This document shows, one piece after another, positions 26,580 to 34,959 of a stretch of DNA of 39,970 nucleotides; within the stretch, counting starts at the first letter, position 1; each line of letters opens with the position of its first letter. The notes beneath the pieces are model-generated. The model saw only the letters and a program-made list of their open reading frames with translations, did not search any database and was not told the origin of the DNA. Source of the DNA: CAZWBR01 sp964632305 (GTDB lineage Bacteria; Bacteroidota; Bacteroidia; Bacteroidales; Prolixibacteraceae); contig CAZWBR010000038.1 of the NCBI GenBank assembly GCA_964632305.1, positions 1 to 39,970 of the forward strand, given 5' to 3'. Both the position numbers and the translations under genes were made by a program.

Positions 26580-26890
26580 TTAGGCATTAGCCCTGAGACC
26601 CGGGAAAGCTTTTCCAAAGTTCGCAACTTTGGAAAAGCTTTTTCCAATCAGCTCAATACAAGAGCAATGATAAACTTTGTTACCGGGTGACTTCATGTCA
26701 CCCGGTAACTTTATCCCAGTCTCCGGAAACCACCCTTGTTCCTCCGTTCGTCCTATGGCCAAGGCCGGGGTAACCCTATTCTTTTTCTTAGGTTTCCGTA
26801 TGGTTTCTCTTAGGTAGGTAACAGGAACCTAGGAGGAACCTAAGAGCAACCCCGGAGTTGACCCGACCCGAAACAGGGGCGAGCCCCGTT
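26580..26890 (-). repeat. Composite palindromic element, copy C
   Basis: Inverted relative to copy B. It contains a 17-bp perfect palindromic stem (26605-26641, CGC loop), the 31-bp hairpin with a covarying pair (26679-26709), the GGCCAAGGCCGGGG block, six 11-bp units (26782-26847, TTTCTCTTAGG-type then AACCTAAGAGC-type) and GTTGACCCGACCC at 26857-26869. Array bases differ from copy B in a correlated way (CTAT to CTTA on one arm, ATAG to TAAG on the other), keeping the palindrome. Confidence 0.72.
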
Positions 26891-27434
26891 TTTTTTCGAT
26901 CCGTTTTGGATTTTAAGTACCGGTTATGAAAATCGTAGATCATCAATCTTGGCCCGTTGTCCTATCGGCGCCTGGGCCTGAGCCTTATCCTATCGAACCC
27001 CGTTATGGCTTCGCGTGACGGGCCTGTGGCCGTTATGGCTTCGGGTGATGAATTCTGTCCCGATCTTTCGTGATCCGTTCCTGGTTCAACGGTCAATGTT
27101 GTTTAGTCGTTGACAGGCAGGCGGGTTCGGAATAAATTGTACACTAACCATATGATTCATACCTCATTGTGGAGGTGTGGGCCAGGTTAAAAAATGATAA
27201 GGCTAAACGATACGACCATTTTGATTTGAAGGCGATAGAGCATTATTGGTTCTAATTCTTTTGATTTATGTTACAAGAATTATTAATTTTTCTATTTTCA
27301 CATCTTTTATGGGGCATGGTGTAATAACGACTGCCCCACGGAAAAAAACCTTATAATTCATGTAATTCGTGTAATTTAGACCGACAAGTTCCGAATTATG
27401 CAGTGAAGCAGATGATTAATGTAAGAACCAACTT
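26891..27434. other. Non-coding stretch before the esterase cluster
   Basis: No gene is supported. It includes a 30-bp-period direct repeat (CGTTATGGCTTCG at 27001 and 27031) and an AT-rich segment before the start at 27435. The promoter of the esterase cluster should lie here, but I found no good TTTG/TAnnTTTG pair. Confidence 0.4.
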
Positions 27435-28637
27435 ATGAAAACAAAAGTTCTTTTTCTCTTATTTCTTTTCTTGTTAGGCCAGACAAGTTGGGCCGGGAAC
27501 AAAGGAAGTCAGGACCCGCAAAGTGTGAGCCCTGTAAAGATTGATTTGTCGCAGGGGGTGCCGGCATCGACCAATGTTATTGGCGCCGAATTTCCCAAAA
27601 TCATGCCGGATAACCGTGTTGCCTTCCGGATCAAAGCGCCTGAGGCCCAAAAGGTCCAGATCGATCTGGGAAAGAAATACGATATGGTGAAGAATGCGGA
27701 GGGTGTTTGGGAAACCGTTACCGATCCTGTTGTTGAGGGATTCCATTACTATACGGTTATTATTGACGGGGTTGGTGTTTGTGATCCTTCCAGTATGTCA
27801 TTTTATGGGATGAGCCGTATGGCCAGCGGGATAGAGATCCCGGAGAAAGGGGTCGAGTTTTATCTGCCTAAGAAAGATGTTCCTCATGGTCAGATCAGAC
27901 AGATTCGTTATTATTCCGAGGTTACCAAAGCCTGGAGACGATCGTTCGTTTATACCCCTGCCGGATATGATACCAACCCGTCGAAGCGTTATCCGGTTCT
28001 TTACCTGCAACATGGCGGGGGAGAAGATGAGACTGGCTGGCCCAACCAGGGTAAGGTCGACCTGATCATGGATAATCTCATTGCCGAAGGAAAGGCCACC
28101 CCTATGTTGGTGGTGATGGACCACGGGTATGCCATTAAGCCCGATGCCCCAAAATCGGAATCAAATATCAGAAGCATTATGCTGAACGATGCACTGACCG
28201 AAGTGTTTGTTAAAGAGATTATTCCTACCATCGATAAGGAGTTTCGCACCATTGCCGACCGTGATCACCGGGCGATGACCGGGCTTTCGATGGGCGGGTT
28301 TCAATCGTTCCAGATTACCTTAAGCAACCTTGACAAATTTGCCTATATCGGAGGATTCAGCGGCGCCGGCCTGATGGAGCAGGGAAAGGCTTTTACCGAA
28401 TTGTATAACGGGGTATGGGCCGACGCGAACGCTTTCAATAAAAAAGTTAAACTGATGTTCGTCAGTACCGGGACGATGGAGCCGGAAGGGATGTACAAGA
28501 CAGTTAACAATTTCCATAAAGAACTGGAAAAGGCCGGGATCAAGCATGTTTACTATGAATCGCCCGGCACCTCGCATGAGTGGCTGACCTGGCGGAGAGC
28601 GTTAAACGAGTTTGCACCGCTGCTTTTCAAAAAATAG
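27435..28637 (+). CDS. CE1-type esterase with N-terminal CBM48-like domain
   Basis: A 400-residue secreted esterase of the feruloyl-esterase/esterase-D group. Parts: signal peptide (about 1-21), CBM48/E-set-like sandwich (about 45-130, FRIKAPEAQKVQIDLGKKYD), then an alpha/beta-hydrolase with nucleophile Ser285 in GLSMGGFQS and His381 in GTSHEWLTW. The acid position differs from its relatives, which read G-x-E-D-x-L-Y; here it is GTMEPEGMY, with Glu in place of Asp or a shifted acid. Its N-terminal domain is nearly identical in pattern to the second half of the protein at 34960-36876. First gene of the esterase cluster; presumed to remove ferulate or acetate from xylan. Confidence 0.87.
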   Translation: MKTKVLFLLFLFLLGQTSWAGNKGSQDPQSVSPVKIDLSQGVPASTNVIGAEFPKIMPDNRVAFRIKAPEAQKVQIDLGKKYDMVKNAEGVWETVTDPVVEGFHYYTVIIDGVGVCDPSSMSFYGMSRMASGIEIPEKGVEFYLPKKDVPHGQIRQIRYYSEVTKAWRRSFVYTPAGYDTNPSKRYPVLYLQHGGGEDETGWPNQGKVDLIMDNLIAEGKATPMLVVMDHGYAIKPDAPKSESNIRSIMLNDALTEVFVKEIIPTIDKEFRTIADRDHRAMTGLSMGGFQSFQITLSNLDKFAYIGGFSGAGLMEQGKAFTELYNGVWADANAFNKKVKLMFVSTGTMEPEGMYKTVNNFHKELEKAGIKHVYYESPGTSHEWLTWRRALNEFAPLLFKK

Positions 28638-28674
28638 TATTTCTTAAAATTAACCAACACAAAAAGAATCTGAA

Positions 28675-29610
28675 ATGAATGTATTAAAACATACCTTATT
28701 GAACAACATGAGAACCGTAGCGGCTTTCATCCTGATCTCATTTTTATTTCCGGTGGTATCGCATGCCCAAGAGATTATTAACTTATATCCGGGAGCCATC
28801 CCCAATTCCAAGGTTGGGGTAAAGGAAGAGGCCGCGGGTAATACAAACCCGGGAATGATTCGTCGCGTAACAAAGCCCACTTTAGAGATTTATCTTCCCG
28901 AAAAGGATAAGGCTACCGGCGCGGCTGTCGTTGTTTGTGCGGGTGGGGCTTATGGCGTGATTGTCTATCAGGGTGAAGGTATTTCGACCGCGAAAGAATT
29001 TGCCAGGAATGGTGTAGCGGCTTTTGTTCTGAAATACCGTCTCCCGAATGATTCGTTGATGACGGATAAAACAATCGGGCCCCTGCAGGATGCCCAACAA
29101 GCCATTAAGATGGTGCGTGAGAATGCTTCAAAATGGGGAATTGATCCGAATAAAGTGGGGATAGCCGGTTTCTCAGCGGGGGGCCATTTAGCTTCGAGCG
29201 CCGCCACTCATTTCAAGAAAGCGTTGATAGAGAACAGCAACAACACGAACCTGCGCCCCGATTTCCAGATCTTAGTCTATCCGGTGATCACGATGCAGGA
29301 GAAACTGACCCATGCCGATTCGAGGAAGAATCTGTTGGGCAGCAATCCATCGAAAGAGATCGTTGATCTCTATTCGGGTGAGCTTCAGGTTGATGAAACG
29401 ACTCCGCCGGCTTATATCACTCACGCTGCCGATGATAAGACAGTCGATGTAGACAACAGCATCAATTATTTTCAGGCCTTACGGCACAGCAATGTCCCGG
29501 TTGAAATGCACATTTATCCCAAGGGGGGGCATGGCTTTATTTTCGGACATAAAGGCTGGTCCGATCCGTTATTCCAATGGATGAGGGATACCAAGATCAT
29601 TAATAAATAA
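28675..29610 (+). CDS. Secreted alpha/beta-hydrolase, BD-FAE-like acetyl/feruloyl esterase
   Basis: A 311-residue secreted alpha/beta hydrolase. Unlike its neighbours it has no CBM48 domain. Visible: an oxyanion-hole strand VVVCAGGAYGVIVYQGEG, nucleophile Ser167 in GFSAGGHLAS, acid in ADDKTVDVDNS and His286 in GGHGF. This layout matches the BD-FAE type (bifunctional acetylxylan/feruloyl esterase-like) and related xylan acetylesterases. The ATG at 28675 gives a long n-region; the ATG at 28708 (MRTVAAF) would give a more usual signal peptide, so the true start may be 28708. It lies 37 nt after the preceding esterase. Confidence 0.85.
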   Translation: MNVLKHTLLNNMRTVAAFILISFLFPVVSHAQEIINLYPGAIPNSKVGVKEEAAGNTNPGMIRRVTKPTLEIYLPEKDKATGAAVVVCAGGAYGVIVYQGEGISTAKEFARNGVAAFVLKYRLPNDSLMTDKTIGPLQDAQQAIKMVRENASKWGIDPNKVGIAGFSAGGHLASSAATHFKKALIENSNNTNLRPDFQILVYPVITMQEKLTHADSRKNLLGSNPSKEIVDLYSGELQVDETTPPAYITHAADDKTVDVDNSINYFQALRHSNVPVEMHIYPKGGHGFIFGHKGWSDPLFQWMRDTKIINK

Positions 29611-29669
29611 TAAGCCTATATATTGTTCATTGTTTAACTAACTATATAAATTACTAAACTGAGATCATT

Positions 29670-30797
29670 ATGAGAATTAAATGCATTTCCCGATTACTGT
29701 TTTTCGCCTTAGTATTTGGCATATCGGAGCTGGCGGTGGGGCAGAGGCCCGGAGGCCGCGAGATTATTTCTCCCCAGGTCAATCCGGATAAAACGGTGAC
29801 CTTCCGTTACCGGGCGCCTTCAGCCAAAGCGGTTAAGGTCAGCGCGCAATTTGAGAAAGCTGCCGTGGATATGAAAAAAGATTCCACCGGTGTTTGGAGC
29901 GTTACCATGGGGCCTGTAAAACCCGATATGTATCCCTATAGTTTTCTGGTGGATGGGGTTCAGGTGGCGGATCCGCTGAATACGGTCATCTTCCCGAATG
30001 AAGGTTTTAAAAACAGCATTGTCGAGATTAACGGCGATACCCCGTTGGTTCATACTATCCAGAATGTACCTCACGGGACTCTCTCTTATCGTTACTATTA
30101 TTCACCTGAACTGGGTACCCGTCCGGTTGTGGTTTATACTCCCCCGGGATATGAGAAAGATACCAATACCAAATATCCGGTTCTTTATTTGCTTCACGGA
30201 ACAACCGATACCGAAGAGACCTGGACGAAGGTAGGCCGTGCCAATATTATTCTTGACAACCTGATTCAACAGGGAAAGGCGAAACCAATGATCATTGTGA
30301 TGCCTTACGGAAGGGCCTATCCGGTGATCAGCAAATCAGTAAGCAGCCTGAGAACCTGGGAAAATCTGGTAGAATATAAAAAGGACTTCTTAAATAATCT
30401 GATGCCATTCGTTGAGAGCAACTATCGGATTATTAAAGATAAAGACTCACGGGCCATCGCCGGTTTTTCAGGTGGCGGCGGTGAAACCCTCTACCTGGGA
30501 TTAAACAATCAGGATTTGTTTAGCTGGGTTTGCGGTTTTGCACCCGGGATGCTGAAGGATGAATTCGACCGTAACAATGCCGGTGCATTTGCCGATCCTG
30601 CAAAGACTAACAAAAATCTTAAACTGTTCTGGATCGGAGTAGGTAAAGAGGATGGTTTATATCCTGTCATACAAGATTATATTAAGGTTCTTGATGCGAA
30701 GCAAATCAAACATGAGACCTTCTTCTCCGATGGAGCTCATACCTGGATGAATTGCAAGCTTTACCTTACGACTATTGCACAAAAGCTTTTCAAATAG
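29670..30797 (+). CDS. CE1-type esterase with N-terminal CBM48-like domain
   Basis: A 375-residue secreted enzyme of the same family as 27435-28637. Signal peptide (about 1-24), E-set/CBM48-like domain (FRYRAPSAKAVKVSAQFEK, about 35-115), then the catalytic domain with YTPPGYEKDTN, Ser267 in GFSGGGGET, Asp328 in GKEDGLY and His357 in GAHTWMNCK: a complete triad. Closest in pattern to the genes at 32593 and 33779. Predicted substrate is an ester on arabinoxylan; ferulate versus acetate cannot be told apart by eye. Confidence 0.9.
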   Translation: MRIKCISRLLFFALVFGISELAVGQRPGGREIISPQVNPDKTVTFRYRAPSAKAVKVSAQFEKAAVDMKKDSTGVWSVTMGPVKPDMYPYSFLVDGVQVADPLNTVIFPNEGFKNSIVEINGDTPLVHTIQNVPHGTLSYRYYYSPELGTRPVVVYTPPGYEKDTNTKYPVLYLLHGTTDTEETWTKVGRANIILDNLIQQGKAKPMIIVMPYGRAYPVISKSVSSLRTWENLVEYKKDFLNNLMPFVESNYRIIKDKDSRAIAGFSGGGGETLYLGLNNQDLFSWVCGFAPGMLKDEFDRNNAGAFADPAKTNKNLKLFWIGVGKEDGLYPVIQDYIKVLDAKQIKHETFFSDGAHTWMNCKLYLTTIAQKLFK

Positions 30798-30948
30798 ATT
30801 TTGTACAAAACGCGCATTATTTACAGGGAATCTATTCGGATAAGCAATAATCGCAGGGAAGCCTGGTAAAGATATTTGCTGAAAGATATTTCCTGTAAGC
30901 AGTACATGGATTATACGACAAAATAAAAAAATTAAGAAAGGAATTGTT

Positions 30949-32478
30949 ATGAAACGGATTCTGTTTTCTGCTTTGTTTGTTTTCACGATTCTGGCTGCCA
31001 CAACCACTCGCGCACAAAACCCTGAGGTTGGAAAAACGGCCCGGTATTGTAATCCTCTTCCCATGGTCACCGCTCCCGGTGGGAGCGCCTCGGGCGATGT
31101 TTCGGTCATCAAGGAGAACGGGAAATACTATATGTTCTGCACCGGCGGTGGGGCATGGATCTCTGACGACATGCTCAACTGGACGTTCCAGCGTGTTGAT
31201 AATGTGCCGGTAGCGCCCGATGTAATTAAATACAAAGGTAGTTTCTACATGTGCGGCAATGACTGTCCGCTCTACAAATCGGATAATATTCTCGGGCCTT
31301 ATGTCAGTTTGGGGGATTGGAAGAACACCCCGGATGTAGCGGGTGGATGGAACGGCGCATTCGATGTTCATATCTTTATTGATGAGGACAGCAAGCCCTA
31401 TCTTTTTTATCCCGGACGCGGGGTGAGTGGCATTTATGTCGTGCCGCTCGATCCGAACGATCTGAGTCGCTTCAATGGTCCGGTTAAACATCTCTTCGGG
31501 TTTAACAGCGATCATATCTGGGAGCGCTACGGCGAGATGAACGAATATCCGGATGTCGCCTGGGTTGAAGGGCCATGGCTTCAGAAACATAAAGGGACTT
31601 ATTACCTTCAATACTCGGCTTCGGGGACACAATGGAAGACTTACGCTGAAGGATATTATACGGCAAAATCGCCCATGGGGCCTTATACCTATGCTCCCAA
31701 CAATCCGTTGCTGCAAAAGACTGAAGGTCTTGTGACAGGTACAGCCCATGGCAGTATGGTTGTAGGACCGGACGGGAATCTCTGGCAGTTCTATACGATT
31801 GTTCTGTCCAATCCTCCCGGCGGAAGACGCATCGGGATGGATCGGGTTACCTTCGATAAAGACGGGAACATGTCGGTAAAGATCACCGATACTCCGCAAT
31901 GGGCCCCCAAGGCAGTCAGCGACCCGACCAAAGGGAATAGCGGCTCAATACCTGTGACCATTAATAAGTTCCGTGCGATGAACGCGCTCTCGACCGTTTC
32001 GTCGGAGCAACCGGGCCGTGATGCAGCCTATGCTGTGGATAATTCGAGCGGTACCTGGTGGGAACCTGCCCCCACGGATGCCGCGCCCTCTTTGACGATA
32101 GAGCTCTCGCCGGCAACCCGCTTTGACGTGGTACAGTTGTTCAACATAGACTCTTACCGGTTAATGTTCACCGGAGGAAGGCGCGGAGGCAGACCTGCGG
32201 CACCAACGGCTCAGGCGCAGCCCTCGCCCGATGTGTATCAATATAAAATTGAAGTATCAACAGACGGTAAGACTTACAGTCAGGTGCTTGATCAGACCAA
32301 TAACACGGTCTCCAGGAATACCATTTTCGGGGAGATCCCTCCGGTTAAATGCCGTTTCGTTCGGTTGACGATGACCAACTGGCCGAAGGCCTCCCCGCTG
32401 GGGATTATCGAGTTTACCGTTTTTGGCAAGTCCGCAGGATCGTTGCCGGCAGCGGTGCCAATTCCGGTGACACATTAA
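30949..32478 (+). CDS. GH43-family glycosidase with C-terminal discoidin-like domain
   Basis: A 509-residue secreted five-bladed beta-propeller glycosidase, likely arabinofuranosidase or xylosidase. The three carboxylates of GH43 are visible: base Asp50 (SGDVSV), pKa-modulating Asp139 (AFDVHIF) and acid Glu207 (WVEGPW). Residues about 345-495 form an F5/8 type C-like sandwich (SSGTWWEPAP..., ending CRFVRLTMTNWP and EFTVFG), which usually binds carbohydrate. A Pro/Ala/Gln-rich loop at about 405-425 interrupts it. It lies between esterases and should act on the side chains they expose. Confidence 0.9.
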   Translation: MKRILFSALFVFTILAATTTRAQNPEVGKTARYCNPLPMVTAPGGSASGDVSVIKENGKYYMFCTGGGAWISDDMLNWTFQRVDNVPVAPDVIKYKGSFYMCGNDCPLYKSDNILGPYVSLGDWKNTPDVAGGWNGAFDVHIFIDEDSKPYLFYPGRGVSGIYVVPLDPNDLSRFNGPVKHLFGFNSDHIWERYGEMNEYPDVAWVEGPWLQKHKGTYYLQYSASGTQWKTYAEGYYTAKSPMGPYTYAPNNPLLQKTEGLVTGTAHGSMVVGPDGNLWQFYTIVLSNPPGGRRIGMDRVTFDKDGNMSVKITDTPQWAPKAVSDPTKGNSGSIPVTINKFRAMNALSTVSSEQPGRDAAYAVDNSSGTWWEPAPTDAAPSLTIELSPATRFDVVQLFNIDSYRLMFTGGRRGGRPAAPTAQAQPSPDVYQYKIEVSTDGKTYSQVLDQTNNTVSRNTIFGEIPPVKCRFVRLTMTNWPKASPLGIIEFTVFGKSAGSLPAAVPIPVTH

Positions 32479-32490
32479 TCTAATATGTTT

Positions 32491-32536
32491 GAAATGCTAT
32501 AAACCACTTGTTAAATAAGCTGGTTTATAGCATTTC
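32491..32536 (+). other. Perfect 16-bp stem-loop between the GH43 and esterase genes
   Basis: GAAATGCTATAAACCA (32491-32506) pairs fully with 32521-32536 over a 14-nt loop. No T-run follows, so an RNA-processing or attenuation element is more likely than a terminator. Confidence 0.6.
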
Positions 32537-32592
32537 CGATAAATTACCGCCAGATTTTTACTAAACAGAACAGATAAATTTTCATTTCAAAA

Positions 32593-33765
32593 ATGAGTGT
32601 TAAAATGAATAAGAAAACAGTCTTTCGCTCACTAATCGCCGGAGCAATCCTATGTGTTTCGGGTATAGTTAACGGACAGCCGCCCAGGGGTCCGTTAGTC
32701 ATGTCTCCCATTGTTAATCAGGATAAGACGGTGACTTTCCGCTTTATCGCTCCCACGGCTAAAGATGTGAAGCTCAGCGCGCAGTTTGAGAAAGCTCCGG
32801 TGGCGATGACCAAAGATGCCAATGGCGTTTGGAGTGTAACCGTTGGGCCGGTGAAGCCGGATATTTATCCCTACAACTTTGTGGTGGACGGTATCTCGGT
32901 GATGGATCCGGGGAATGAAGCCTTTTTCCCGAACGAGCGTTTTAAAGGGAGCCTTCTGGATGTTCCCGGCGATACGCCATTGATCCATGCCATGCAGAAT
33001 GTCCCTCACGGAACGGTGACTTATGAGTATTATCCTTCCGTTGAAGGAACCACCGGTTCGTTGGTTGTTTATACCCCTCCGGGATATGAAAAAAATCCTA
33101 CCAAGAAATACCCGGTTTTCTACCTGATCAGCGGTACCACCGATACTGAGGAGGCCTTTTTCAAGGTGGGTCATGCCAATTTTATCCTGGATAACCTGAT
33201 TGCTCAGGGGAAAGCCAATCCGATGATTATCGTGATGCCTAACGGAAATGTGGCAGCCACTATCGCGGCCCAGAAAGGCGGCGCCAAGCCGGCCGATCCC
33301 CAGGGAAGAGAGAGCGAAGAGGCCGTGAAGAGGTCGCAACAGTTTACGGATGATCTGATGAAGAATATTATTCCTTATGTGGAAAAGAATTACCGGGTGA
33401 TTGCCAACGGGGAAAACCGTGCGATCGGTGGTTTCTCACGGGGAGGGGGACAGACCCTTCGTACCGCTTTCGGGAATCTGGACCAATTCGCTTATGTCTG
33501 TTGTTACAGCGCTTATCTCACCACGCAGGAGATCGAGTCGAGCTACAAGCACCTGGTCGACACTCCTGACCGCACCAATAAAAACTATAAACTGTTATGG
33601 GTTAGCGTGGGGAATGAGGACTTCCTCTATAATCAAACGGTTGAATATATGGATTACCTGAAATCCAAGAAGGTTAACTATAAGAGTATGGTCACTACAG
33701 GCGGACATACCTGGATGAATGTAAAAACATTTTTAGCAGAGACTGCACCATTACTTTTCAAATAA
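32593..33765 (+). CDS. CE1-type esterase with N-terminal CBM48-like domain
   Basis: A 390-residue secreted esterase. Two ATG codons are in frame at the start (32593 and 32605); the second (MNKKTVF) gives a more typical signal peptide. CBM48-like domain with FRFIAPTAKDVKLSAQFEK, catalytic domain with Ser282 in GFSRGGGQT, Asp in GNEDFLY and His372 in GGHTWMNVK: triad complete. It carries an extra charged insertion at about 232-250 (GGAKPADPQGRESEEA) not seen in its paralogues. The next esterase gene follows after 13 nt. Confidence 0.9.
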   Translation: MSVKMNKKTVFRSLIAGAILCVSGIVNGQPPRGPLVMSPIVNQDKTVTFRFIAPTAKDVKLSAQFEKAPVAMTKDANGVWSVTVGPVKPDIYPYNFVVDGISVMDPGNEAFFPNERFKGSLLDVPGDTPLIHAMQNVPHGTVTYEYYPSVEGTTGSLVVYTPPGYEKNPTKKYPVFYLISGTTDTEEAFFKVGHANFILDNLIAQGKANPMIIVMPNGNVAATIAAQKGGAKPADPQGRESEEAVKRSQQFTDDLMKNIIPYVEKNYRVIANGENRAIGGFSRGGGQTLRTAFGNLDQFAYVCCYSAYLTTQEIESSYKHLVDTPDRTNKNYKLLWVSVGNEDFLYNQTVEYMDYLKSKKVNYKSMVTTGGHTWMNVKTFLAETAPLLFK

Positions 33766-33778
33766 ATAAGCTACTGCA

Positions 33779-34852
33779 ATGAAAAAAATACAACTTATTA
33801 CCGTAATACTCTTACTTGTTTTTTCGGTAAAGGCTCAAAGAGCCCCAATGGTGATCTCTCCCGATGTACACCCCAATAAAAGCATCACTTTCAGGTTTTA
33901 TGCCCGGAATGCTCAAAAGGTGCAGTTGGAAGCTCAGTTTCTAAAAGAAAATGTCGCGATGACTAAGGATGAATCGGGGGTATGGAGCGTAACTGTTGAT
34001 CCGGTGAAACCGGATATTTATCCCTATTGTTTCTGGGTCGATGATGTTCAGGTCAATGATCCGAACAACACCCTGATCTTTGCCAATGAGCGTTTTAAAT
34101 ACAGTCTGGTCGATATTCCCGGGGATCAACCACTGATCCATGCCTTACAGAATGTCCCTCACGGGAAGCTCAGCTACTGTTATTACGAGTCAAAGACCCT
34201 TGGAATGACCCGTCCCCTGGTGATTTATACCCCCCCGGGATTCGACGTGAACGGCAAGACCAAATATCCGGTACTTTATCTGATTCATGGTGGATCGGAC
34301 ACCTACGAGACTTGGACCAAAGTGGGTCGTGCCAACCTGATCGCCGATAACCTGATTGCCCAGGGCAAGGCTAAACCGATGATCATCGTCATGCCCTACG
34401 GAAATGTAAGGCCAAAACCGATGCCCGATTTTACCCCTGATGTGATCAATGATGTGATTCCTTTTGTTGAGGCCAACTATCCCGTTTTAACCGACAGCAA
34501 GAATCGTGCAGTGGCCGGTTTTTCCGTTGGCGGTGGCCAGACCCTGAATATCGGTCTGACTAACACCGATAAGTTCGCCTATGTTTGTTCGTATGCACCC
34601 TACCCGGAAACCGAAGAGTTCAGGAAGAATTTCTCGAACTATTCGCCGGATACCGAAAAAATGAACAAGCAATTGAAAGTATTCACGATCAGTATTGGAA
34701 CCGAGGATTTTCTCTACGAAAGCACTCTGAAGAATATCGCGATGTTCAAAGAAAAAGGGCTGAACGTGAAACCTTTCATCGTCGATGGTGGTCACACCTG
34801 GATGAACTGCAAGCTATATCTTGCTACCACGTTGCCCCAGTTGTTCCAATAG
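33779..34852 (+). CDS. CE1-type esterase with N-terminal CBM48-like domain
   Basis: A 357-residue secreted esterase, the shortest of the set. Signal peptide about 1-19 (SVKAQ), CBM48-like domain with FRFYARNAQKVQLEAQFLK, then the catalytic domain with Ser249 in GFSVGGGQT, Asp in GTEDFLY and His339 in GGHTWMNCK. It has the same YPYCFWVDDVQVNDP strand pattern as its neighbours. The 13-nt spacing to the preceding gene shows they are one transcript and probably arose by tandem duplication. Confidence 0.9.
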   Translation: MKKIQLITVILLLVFSVKAQRAPMVISPDVHPNKSITFRFYARNAQKVQLEAQFLKENVAMTKDESGVWSVTVDPVKPDIYPYCFWVDDVQVNDPNNTLIFANERFKYSLVDIPGDQPLIHALQNVPHGKLSYCYYESKTLGMTRPLVIYTPPGFDVNGKTKYPVLYLIHGGSDTYETWTKVGRANLIADNLIAQGKAKPMIIVMPYGNVRPKPMPDFTPDVINDVIPFVEANYPVLTDSKNRAVAGFSVGGGQTLNIGLTNTDKFAYVCSYAPYPETEEFRKNFSNYSPDTEKMNKQLKVFTISIGTEDFLYESTLKNIAMFKEKGLNVKPFIVDGGHTWMNCKLYLATTLPQLFQ

Positions 34853-34872
34853 TAATTACAGGAATTTCCAAC

Positions 34873-34928
34873 GTTTAGATAATAGGGCAGGGAGTGGTTA
34901 AACCATTTCCTTGTCCAGTTATCTAAAC
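34873..34928 (+). other. Long imperfect stem-loop between esterase genes
   Basis: GTTTAGATAA (34873-34882) pairs with 34919-34928, and the pairing continues inward through several G-U and one bulge to about 24 pairs (GGGCAGGGAG with its partner). There is no T-run. It resembles 32491-32536 in place and size. Confidence 0.55.
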
Positions 34929-34959
34929 CATTTTATAGTAAAACAATTTTAGGATTATC

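Noticed and set aside
30832..31899. 355-codon open frame on the minus strand
   Set aside because: It lies opposite the GH43 gene, whose three catalytic carboxylates are in frame on the plus strand; the reverse frame has no recognisable domain.
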